A stretch of DNA of 21,937 bases, from assembly GCA_021464525.1 (NCBI GenBank), contig JADRCO010001155.1:1-21937 (forward strand), written 5' to 3'. Within the stretch, counting starts at the first letter, position 1, and every line of letters begins with the position of its first letter. The notes under the pieces are model-generated. The model saw only the letters and a program-made list of their open reading frames with translations. It was not told the DNA's origin and did not search any database. The stretch comes from Rhizophagus sp. LPA8_4_AMF. Taxonomy: Eukaryota; Glomeromycota; Glomeromycetes; Glomerales; Glomeraceae. The translations under genes and the position numbers were made by a program. This document shows positions 9,159 to 19,300 of this stretch, piece by piece.

Positions 9159-9537
9159 AACACGTGAAAGGCCGGGCGGTTTATTTTTTATTTTTTGTTT
9201 TAGAAAAAAGACTTGGCAGAATTATCTTACGAAATACGAATGTACTCTTTGCTTTAAAAAAATTAGATACATTTTTTTGCTAAAAGCAAAAAGATATTCT
9301 GATATTCAATTTTTTTGAAATTATGATTATATTTTCTTTTTTGTGAAATCAATCAGAGATTTATAGATTTTTTTATTTTATATTGCAATTATGTGTTCCA
9401 TACTTTTACATTACTCCCACCATAGGTAAACAAAGGTAAGGACACGTAGTCTATTTTTGTTAAAATGAAACGTTTTGACTATTCTATTTTATTAATCTTT
9501 CTACTGCGGCTCATATTTAATAAAAAAATGAGTGATC

Positions 9538-12500
9538 CAAATTCCGAAAGTGGCTTATATTTTATTTTATATTAATTTGTAAAAATATAATGTGGGGAGA
9601 ATTGCATTGATTGGTGGTTCAAAATAATAGATTCTTTTCTTTATTTACTATAAATTATTATTATTCATCGGATACTTTATTACACATTTTCTTAAAAATT
9701 GTACGAATTTTTTTTTTATCTTTTTTTTTTAAAAAAAAAACAAAAACAATAAATCATTTTATCGTTATAATTCATTGATTAAAATAATTTTTTTTAAAAG
9801 AAAATATAGAAAACTTCACAATCTCTTTTTTGTCTTCCGTATAGCATCAATTACTGCTAAACACGTTCTCGTGATTTGATTAACGATTGGCGTAGTTGCT
9901 ATATCATGATTAAAAGCACTTTATCATCATTTTTTATTGAACGAAAACAAATAAGGTTAAAACTTTGTGGTCACTTGAATTTTTTGGCAATTCTGATGCA
10001 AGAAGAAAATTTTCTTTTTTATATTAAAAAATAAATTCAATAATCTAAAATGAACTAAAACAAACCGATTCTCACCGAAAATTAACCCAACTAAACTACA
10101 AATTTTTTTAAAAAGATTTGTCATTCATACAAAAAAAGACGCCTAATTTTAAGATTTTCCCATATTCATTCATTTTTAGTTGATATTAGGTTTCCCAATA
10201 ATATTTATGAAACGTTATTGTTATTATTATCTTTATTATTATTTTCAGTAAGATTAAAAAATAATAATAACAATAAGTAGTAGTAATAATAATAATAAAA
10301 GGTAAGACAATCAATGTAAACAATATGTCCTTAAATTTCTTTTTTTTTGTGTGAAAAAAATTTTTCGCTTACATCATCATAAATTATAGTTTAAACTTAA
10401 AAAAAAGTAGTAAAATTATCCAAGAAAATTAATCCATGGGTTTTTCAATTTATTATATAATATTCTATGACGGATTAATTACTTTACAAATTCTGATATA
10501 TGAAAAATTTAAATTTTCACATTTACGTATTTTTTTTTAATGAAAAAATAAAATTTATGCCAACACATGGCTTTGAAATCCTTTATACCAAAATGAAAAA
10601 TTAAGTACATAGCGTAACAAATTTACCATTGACTAATAATAATATTAGGCATTAAAAATAACCAAAGGGCTTTATTTTGGTTTAATACATTACGTGCTTT
10701 TTGGCATTCGGAAATCAGGAAAAAGGGTTTTTGTAATTTAGAAAAGATAATAAATAGTGGTATAATAACTCTACAACATAAAGATTTATTAAATAGACCT
10801 TAATACTTGTTAGTGAGGGAATGGGAAACCATCATAATTAACAAGATCGATACTGCGCCTCATACCTCGGATGACGGTATTTGTTTACCTAGTAATAATA
10901 TCAATAATATCATGTAAACTTTTTAAATTTCTTTATCTAGTAATGAATAAATTATGCCTTCTAAAATCCACTTTTTTAATAAATCATTTATTTTTCATAC
11001 AAAGTATATGACAATCACGTGACGTCTTCGAACTAATTAATAGACTATCGTAAACTTTCTTTATACAATACTTATTGTAGAATAACATTCTTTAATTTTA
11101 TAAGTATACAGCAAATTTATTATTTTAATACAAATTTAAACTTTTATGATATACATAGTATTAACTTAATAGAATATTTAATACAGCATATAATTTATTA
11201 AATAAATTTATTGTTTTAAAAAATACAATATAATAGATTTTTTTTTTTATTAAATTAGATACATTTTTTTTTCACAAAATTAGAATATTTATAATAATTA
11301 CTATTATTCAAGAATATTTTTTTTTATTCATTGGAAGTTCATCAAAAATTAAACTAAAAATGTTATGCGAAAAGCGAATGATTAAAAAATGATTATTATT
11401 TAAAAAAAATACAATAGAATAGATTGTTTTAGCAAATTTTTTTTCAAAATAAATAATCTACTTAACTTTCCTTTCACATTTCTTGAGATTTTCTAAGAAA
11501 AAAAAATGCTATCGTCAGTGACTGTATTATGTCAAATCAAATCGAAAGAAAAATTTATTAATGGTTCGGCAAGCTATATTGTTTCACCAATTTCATTTTT
11601 GGTTTTCAGTTATTAATGATACATTACTTTCTGATTATTATCATTCAATAAATTTTTTTATCAATAAAATTTACTTCGCATAGATTTAACTAACTAAATT
11701 AATCAAAGTTAATATTATTCTTTATTAGTCATATTGTTTTTATTATTCCAAGAATAAACCAAAAAAAAATAGATATAAATTCCCTTTTTGAAAAAAATTA
11801 GTAATCCAAAGTGGAGACGGCCGCTATGCAAAGAATAATTATAACATGAACCGATAAAATCATATCGATATGGAGCAAATAATATTCAGATCATGTGTTA
11901 AAAATAAATAATTTTTAAATTAATAAATTCTCGTTGTTATTTTTATATTTACAAAATCTGTCAGATATACATTATCTGTTATTTTATATATGGATCTGTT
12001 TAAAGCTCCTGTTATCTTAAAGTTATCTTGTTTTTTAAAAATCATGCATTCTCTTTGAAATAAAAAAAAAAATCCATTAAATATTAAACAGTACTATCTT
12101 TTATTTTATCAAATTTTTTACCCGAGAATGTAACCGCACCTGATTTGGCACCTGATTTTCTGATCATCTGGATCGCTAATACAGATCATGAGTTTACAAA
12201 AGGTAAAAGGTTATTCATTTATTGGAAAACTTTCCTTCCTATTTCTTTTTTTTTACGTTTTATAAATAAGTTATTTTGTTTATTACTTTTTAAATATGAC
12301 ACGCGAAAATAATAGTATTACCAAATTTTTGTATCACGAAGGCATGAGTTATATCAAGGCAGACTGTTTCGTAAGAGTTTATTCTCAATTAAATTTTAGT
12401 GGAATAGCCTTTTATACATCCCTTGTAGGACATTAACTACAGAATGGTTGAAGGTCTTTGAAACTACCTTAGTATTGTAACAAATAGAGTTTAGCTCACT

Positions 12501-13750
12501 GTTAGTCAATTTAATTGATGTTTTATAAATTACATGTATCTTGCCTATACTTCTTTGAGTAATAAAGTAAACAAATATCCCATTAACAATCATGAATTCA
12601 ATAATAATTGGATAATATTAGTAATGGCAAAACTTGGTTAGTAGTAAACAAACAAAAATATAGACAGTCATATACAAAATCTTACAAATGTATAAATACT
12701 TTTCAGAATACATTAGTTATTAAATACATTTTATTTCTTCATTTTGAAAAAAATTAAGCCGTAGCTCACATTAATTTAATATCACAGTAAGTATATCTTG
12801 CAGATTGTTTAGCCAACATTACGTGGAGAAAAAAATATTGGCTTTTCGTTGGAAATTCGAGAAACGTTCTTATTTCTTATATTTATATTATCCTTTTTTT
12901 ATCTTTAACGTTGGATACTATTTGAGGATGAGAAAAGCTCATTCAGCTCTGTTGTAAAAAAATACGGACAGAAAAATTTTGATCAAGTTAGCTCATGATC
13001 GTTATATCGATCCTGTTTATCCTATTTGAGTAGGTTCAGCTTAATTTTAAGATTATTATGTTGACTTTTATTTATAATTTATTACTAATAAATCGAGAAT
13101 TAGTTACAAAATTCCTAGGTACAGTTATATAAAGACACCACAATACGTGAGATGTATTTGGCATAACACTTTTATATAGCCACTTCCTTTTGATTAGGGT
13201 TACATTTTTTTGCAATTGTAAAATAGAAATTATCGTTATAACTGATAAACCTTTTTTAACCTATTTACAATTCAATTAAAAAATTAATTATATATTCAAA
13301 TTAATAATTTTTCACGCGTTAAGAATTTTTTTATAAAATAAAGTTAGTACATATAAATAAAAATATATTTTAATTATATAGATATGACAATAAAGTTCTA
13401 TTTAACATCATTCCCATTTTTTCCTCTTTGCCTTGCTTTCCATAAGATTAATTTTAAAGAAGTTATTGATATATACTGTAAAAATCCTGATTTTAAATCA
13501 CAGTAAGAATCTAATTTTTCGTCTATATAGTATTTATATCAAAAACATGAAAAAAATTATAACAATTCTGTAATTTATTTGATTTAAGATTTTCTAAAGA
13601 TTATTATAAGAAACAAATAAATCAGGATTAAACCCATATTTTTCGTTCAGTTCAATCATCCTCAATAATATTAATTTGTAAGGATTCTACATAATGGATT
13701 AAAATTTGATTAGTAGTTTTTACACATTTTGAATATTTAAAATAATAAAA
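9538..13750. other. about 4.2 kb of AT-rich DNA without a supported gene
   Basis: Long A and T homopolymers dominate. Small coding-like patches occur, for example a minus-strand 65-codon frame at 12396-12593 (contains KIHVIYKTSIKLTNSELNS) and a plus-strand ATG-less frame at 12088-12306 (contains APDLAPDFLIIWIANTDHEF). Others lie near 9840-10020. None has a recognised domain. A combined CACGTG/TGACGTC site lies at 11016-11026 and a 12-bp palindrome CATATCGATATG at 11861-11872. No tRNA-like structure, array or transposase was seen. Confidence 0.45.
10215..10299. repeat. TTA/TAA microsatellite with 16-bp perfect inverted arms
   Basis: TTATTGTTATTATTAT at 10215-10230 is the exact reverse complement of 10261-10276, with a 30-nt spacer, followed by TAG and TAA trinucleotide runs to about 10299. 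The arms could form a hairpin, but simple-sequence expansion explains them. Confidence 0.7.
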
Positions 13751-13836
13751 TTAATTAATACCCGAGTATTCAGAATATTCTTTGCTTTTTATATTATCAT
13801 TAATTTTCAATTGAGAAATATCAATTTGCAAGGATT
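13751..13836 (-). CDS. Locus B terminal exon remnant, still open
   Basis: A 72-nt GT-AG intron (13837-13908) follows EFS|GTATTG. The exon then reads ESLQIDISQLKINDN and continues to EYSGIN and a TAA at 13751-13753. This is the full-length tail type and supports the terminal-exon models of loci A and C. The upstream gene is dead, so it is a remnant. Confidence 0.6.
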
Positions 13837-15209
13837 CTATTTAAAAAATTCTATTAGAAATCTATTTTCACAATTAGTCTGAATATTTATCATCAATTAT
13901 GGCAATACCTGAAAATTCCATGCTTATTATATTATCGTTTTGTTCATAATAATCATCAGAATTTTTTTGGTTCAGGAAGATTTTTAATTAAGTAATCTAC
14001 TTGAGTAAGTAGCTTCTGAATGTTGTTCTATATGATAATCCTAAACTAGTTGAAAGTATATTACACTTTGATAAATTCTTATTTGCTTCTTCTGATTCTT
14101 CAATTTGTCTTTGTAATTCTGTAGTATGACTATCACTTCGCTTATCATACCACTCACGTAAAATTTTATAAATTTCATTTTGCGATTGGCCGAGCTAATG
14201 GATTTGCATTCAAACATCTTTTAATTAAATGCACAATCAATTGAGGTACTTTAATGTCAAACATTGGTCTAAGTCCTTGACAAATTCTTATTGCTAAATT
14301 TTCATTATGCCCTATGTTATAATATGGAGGTAATCTGGAAATTACTTCGTACATGATTATACCAAAACTATAAATATCAGCAGTTTTAGTATAATTTTGT
14401 CATTATAAAATTTCAGGAGCTATATAAGGTAAATTGCCATATATACTGGGTTTTGAAATTTCTGATGTATTGCAATTAGCAGGTTTACATCATCCCATAT
14501 CACTTATATAAATATGTGTACAACTCTTATAAAGTATATTGCCAATATGGAAGTCTCGATGAATCAATTCGTTTCTATGGAAAAGATTAAGTGCATATGC
14601 AATAATCCATAAACAATTAATCTTATCATACCAATTTAATTTCTCCATTTTCTGCAAAATTCATTACCATTATATAATTTTTTGTTTTAGGATCTTGAGT
14701 TATTCCATAAAATTTAATAACAGAATTTAAAAGATCATTTACTTTATAATGCAATGTAATCTACAAATAAATAAAATACATTATTAAAATTCAAAGTATG
14801 TAAAATTTATGAATTTCATAAATAACAAACCAATTACTTAATTATAGTACCCCATTCATGAATTCTAATGTAACATTCTCTGACTCATTTAAACTTTTCA
14901 GGGCCACATATTTGTATCGATCTTTTCTTCTCCAATTTTGGATTTTCATTATCCCAACGCCATATATATTAAACTATCAGTCCAATTTGCTCTATAAATT
15001 TCACCAAATAATCCGCCTTTTGCAATATATTTAATATCATTAAATCTATTATAAGGTATCCATTCAATTGCTTTTGATACTTCATAATTAGAATGTACTG
15101 ATAGCTGAGCATTTTGAATGAATTTATCTATATAATAATTACCACTAGTCCAATTTTTAAAATTTCGTTGAAAATGTATTGATATGCATGTATGATTACA
15201 CTTTTCACA

Positions 15210-15371
15210 TATGGGTTCTTTGCTAGGAAAATGACCTTCTGAGAATTTTTTAACTTAATTTTAAAGTTAATCTCATTTTAGTCTATTTGTTTTGAAAAAT
15301 GAAGAACAATGAAAATCTCAATTTTTATTGAAAAGTTCTCAGAAGGTCATTTTCCTAGCAAACAACCCATA
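15210..15371. mobile_element. 158-bp MITE (Tc1/mariner-like) with TA target duplication
   Basis: The element at 15212-15369 is bordered by TA at 15210-15211 and 15370-15371. Its ends are 34-bp terminal inverted repeats with one mismatch: TGGGTTCTTTGCTAGGAAAA at the left and TGGGTTGTTTGCTAGGAAAA on the reverse strand at the right, both continuing TGACCTTCTGAGAA. Removing the element and one TA restores an unbroken kinase-exon alignment of the same length as the matching part of unit C1, with two substitutions in 21 bases. There is no coding capacity, so it needs a transposase from elsewhere. Confidence 0.9.
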
Positions 15372-15593
15372 TATTACTCAAAACCAACAAATAATTTTTG
15401 GTTTCTGGATCCTGAGTTATTTCATAAAATTCACGTTCTCTCTTAACCTACAATGTTATAATATGTTAGAAAAAATAAAATATTTATAATAAATAATAAT
15501 AACCTTATTTGTAAATTCTAATGTAAGACTTTCTGGTGCATTTAAACTCTTCAAATTCACAATCATATTGTAACCTTCTCTTCATGCAGATCA

Positions 15594-15826
15594 CTTCACT
15601 AGGACCCAGAAATATATATAAAAGGGTCAGGTTTGAGGTTTGCGTATAATTAATCAAAAAAATCATGCAGATCTTTCCTTTGTGACAATTCCTACTGAAA
15701 TATTATTACCTTTTTTAGATACTGGTTGAGGTATCATAATTCCGGCCCTGAAAAAATGCGTACAACCAATAGTATTTTTTTTGCCGCACCATACCCCTAT
15801 ATGTATATTTCTGGGTCCTCTTCACT
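15594..15826. mobile_element. 219-bp inverted-repeat element with 7-bp direct repeats
   Basis: The element at 15601-15819 begins AGGACCCAGAAATATA and ends with its exact complement. The terminal inverted repeats extend to about 27 bp with three mismatches. CTTCACT flanks it on both sides (15594-15600 and 15820-15826), as expected of a target-site duplication. The left arm contains TATATAAAAGG, a good TATA-like match. It carries no protein. Its superfamily is unclear: 7 bp does not match TA elements, and a hAT-type 8-bp duplication would need one mismatch. It lies 11 bp beyond the point where kinase homology of locus B stops. Confidence 0.75.
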
Positions 15827-16329
15827 TTGACCAGTGAGAGTGAATGTATAATGTTGAGTGTTCAAATCTAACCAAAATTTATTTAAACTTGGATGATAAC
15901 CCTTTTTTTTGCATTCTACAGCTTATTTTACGCCTAATAAACTCATGCCATCAATTACATAATTAAAAAACTTTATTTCATTATAAAATTATTTTTATAC
16001 TAACATTTTTATATTAATTAATTTCAATAATTGCTTAATTCTGTATAAAGTTTAATTAAGAGTCAAATTATTCAGTTATTCATTTTTGTTGCATCTCACA
16101 ACACAATATTCTGATTATTTAAGTTTTTTTATTTTTCAAATAAATATAAATATAAGACAATTGCAATTTAAAAAAAAATACATAATCATAATAATAACAA
16201 ATTTTGATAATACATGAAAATAGTAACTACAATTTTATAAAAACTCATATATTTAATAGAATATTTTTAATTGTTTTACTTTTGGATTTTAAACTGTCTA
16301 TCTTTTATCTGACTTACAATTTATCATCA
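15827..16329. other. AT-rich 3' flank of kinase locus C
   Basis: This flank has no gene. It shares ordered similarity with the 3' flank of locus A (2150-2711), most clearly at 15852-15922, and in the CTTACAATTTATCA piece just past the stop codon. It is best explained as part of the duplicated kinase segment. Confidence 0.5.
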
Positions 16330-16391
16330 TCAAGAAATATCAATCTGTTGGGAAATACAAGATTGCTGTGAAATATCAGTTTGTAGAGATT
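16330..16391 (-). CDS. Locus C terminal exon with SQQIDI repeats
   Basis: An 80-nt intron (16392-16471) separates EFS|GTATTAG from AAAAG|AATCTC. The exon reads ESLQTDISQQSCISQQIDIS followed by TGA at 16330-16332, so it is about three copies of a hexapeptide. Locus B has the same splice and a related tail, which supports this small exon. Confidence 0.75.
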
Positions 16392-19300
16392 CTTTTCAAT
16401 AAATTAAAAAATAATTAGTACTTATCACTTATCAGTCAATATTTTCATAAACTATTAATTACTACTAATACCTGAAAATTCCTTGCTTATTATATTTTCA
16501 CTTTGTTCATAATAATCATCAGAATTTTTTGGTTCAGGAAGTTCATTATAATCAAGTAATCTACTTGTATAAATAGCTTCTGAATGGATTTTATATGATA
16601 AATTAGTTGAAGGTATGCTATTTGACGAATTTTTGTTTATTTCATTAATTTGTTTTTGTATCTCAGTTGAATTTCCTAATCTCCATTTCCATAATTCATC
16701 CCTAATCTCTTTTGTTTTTGGTCTATTTGATGGTTTTGCATCTAAGCATCTTTTGATTAAATGCACAATTAACTGGGGTACTTTAATATTAAACCTTGGC
16801 CTAAGACCTTGACAAACTTTGATTGCCAAATTATTATCATGATTTAAATCATGATATGGGGGTAGTCCAGAAATCACTTCATACATAATTATACCAAAAC
16901 TATAAATATCAGCAGCTTTAGTATAATTTTGTCCCCTTAAAATTTCAGGAGCTATATAAGGTAAAACACCATATACATTCTTCTTAGTATCTTTTGGTGG
17001 ACAGTAATCTGCAGGCTTACATAATCCCATATCAGTTATATGAATAACATCATAATTTTTAAGAATATTTCCAATATGTAAATCTCGATGGATTAATTCA
17101 TTTTTATGAATATTTTCAAGTCCAGATGCAATACAACACAAATATCTAATCTTAATTTCCCAATTTAATTTGTTAAAAGATATATCTAAATAACTTCGTA
17201 AACTTCCATCTTTTGCATAATCCATAATCATTATATAATCATTGGTTTCTGGATCTTGAGTTATTCCATACAGTTTTATAATATAAAAATTATCATCCAC
17301 TTTATTATGTGACATGGCCTACACATAAAATGTATATAATAAATACGACAATACAATCAAGATTCAAAAATTTCATTAAACAATAAATAAATTACCTCTC
17401 TTATAAATTCTAATGTGACATTGTTTGAATTATTTAAACTTTTTAAAGCCACAAATTTATTATGATCTTTTCTTTCCCAATTTTGAATTACATTATCCCA
17501 TTTGTCTATACATCCAGCAATCCAATTCGCACTATACACTTTTCCAAACCCACCTTTTGCAATATATTTTATATTATAAAATCTGTCATACGGAATCCAT
17601 TCTAATGCATTTTTTACCTGATAATAAGTATGCTCTGATAGCTGAGTATCTTGAATAAATTTATCAATATCATCATTACCACTAGTCCAATTTATAAATT
17701 TCTGTTGAAAGTAAATTACATTACATATTTTATCACATATTTTGCATCCATTACAATGTAAAACCATCATATAACTTTTTGTTTCTGGATCCTTAGTAAT
17801 TCCATAAGTTATATTCATCTACAAATAAATATATTACTAATAAAATTAAATAATTACATTAATCAATAAAAAAAATTGCTAATTATACCTTCTTTATAAA
17901 CTCTGATGTAAGATTTATTGAATAATCAAAGTTTTCCAGTATTACAGATATATCTTGATTCTTCCTTTTCCAATTTTGATCTTCATAATTCCAACAAACA
18001 ATTTCTCCATCAATCCAATTTGTTCTATATACTTTGCCAAACTTTTCTTTTGCAATGTTATTATATGGTATCCATTCTAATGCTTCCTTTGTATCATCAT
18101 GAGCTGATAGTTGAGTATCTTGAATAAATTTATCAATATCATCATTGTCACTAGTCCAATTTTTGAAGTTTTGTTGAAAATATATAGAATTACATACACC
18201 ATTACATTTTTCACATATATCGTCTAAAACTATCATATAATTTTTTGTTTCTGGATCCTGAGTAATTCCATAAGTTTTATTAATCTACGGATAAAATAAA
18301 TATATTATCAATATTATTATAAAAATTAATACTTTATAATTACATTATCAAATAAAAAATTATTACACCTTTTTCGTAAATTCTAATGTAATATCTTTTG
18401 AATAGTCTAAGATTTCCAGTATTACATGCATATTTTGGTTCTTTCTTTTCCAATTTTGATTTTCATAATCCCAACAAATTATTTCTCCATCAATCCAATT
18501 TACCCTATACAATTTGTCACACCCATCTTTTGCAATATATTTAATGTCATACAATCTATTATAAGGAATCCATTCTAATGCATTGTTTACCTTATAATAA
18601 ATATGCTCTGATAGTTGAGTATCTTGAATAAATTTATCAATATCATCATTACCACTAGTCCAATCTATAAATTTCTGTTGAAAGTAAATTGCATTGCATA
18701 TTTTATCACATATTTTGCATTCATTACGATGTAAAACTATCATATAATCCTTTGTTTCTGGATCCTGAGTAATTCCGCAAGTTTTATTGATCTACAAATA
18801 AAATGTATTAATAAGAATTAAAAATTTTATAATTACATTATCAAATAAAAATTAATTGTACCTTCTCCATAAATTCTGATGTAATATCTTTTGAATAATC
18901 TAAGTTTTCCAGAATTACAGATATATTTTGATTCTTTCTTTTCCAATTTTGATTTTCATAATCCCAACAAATTATCTCTCCATCAATCCAATTTGCTCTA
19001 TACACTTTGCCAAATTCATATTTTGCAATATATTCAATGTCATACAATTTATTATAAGGTATCCATTCTAATGCTTCCTTTGTATCATCATGAGCTAATA
19101 GTTGAGTATCTTGAATGAATTTATCAATATCATCATTACCACTGGTCCAATTTATAAATTTCTGTTGAAAGTAAATTGTATTACATATTTTATCACATAT
19201 TTTGCATTCATTACGATGCAAAACCATCATATAAAATTTTGTTTCTGGATCCTGAGTAATTCCACAAGTTTTATTGATCTACAAATAAAATATATTAATA

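Larger units (their letters stand above)
8207..9537. mobile_element. candidate old inverted-repeat element, 1.33 kb
   Basis: The left end (8207-8356) and the reverse complement of the right end (9448-9537) align as imperfect inverted repeats. Both start GATCACT, share GCAGTAGAAA, then TTAATAAAATAGA, and end with ATTTT.A..AAAATAGACT. The left arm is longer because a 27-bp unit is triplicated. The interior has no transposase-like frame. I find no convincing target-site duplication, so this could be an old non-autonomous element or two separate inverted copies of a repeat. Confidence 0.4.
13751..15582 (-). pseudogene. Locus B: decayed TKL kinase relic of the same family
   Basis: Recognisable parts, 5' to 3': a truncated N-lobe exon end (15504-15582, reading VNLKSLNAPESLTLEF), a hinge-plus-N-lobe exon (14851-15447) split by a MITE, a C-lobe exon (13909-14760) and an intact terminal exon (13751-13836). 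The C-lobe keeps HRDFHIGNIL (HRD codons 14553-14561), SDMG, YIAPEIL and YSFGIIMYEVIS. It has a deletion after the hinge that removes the SLRxYLD region with a frame change, a TGA after DMG, two stops after APEIL, and frame changes near the RP motif and in the PEPKNSDD tail. The N-lobe has an extra residue in the glycine loop (GGLFG) and further frame changes. Its 5' side ends abruptly at 15582. Confidence 0.88.

Noticed and set aside
8005..9318. Plus-strand open frames at 8005-8202 and 9121-9318
   Set aside because: They consist largely of Phe, Leu, Lys and Asn from T and A runs, with no domain. The second also reads through an intron-like TTTTAG.
9426..12653. Several GTAAACAA sequences resembling forkhead sites
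   Set aside because: About two are expected by chance in this composition; the few seen are not clustered near a gene start.
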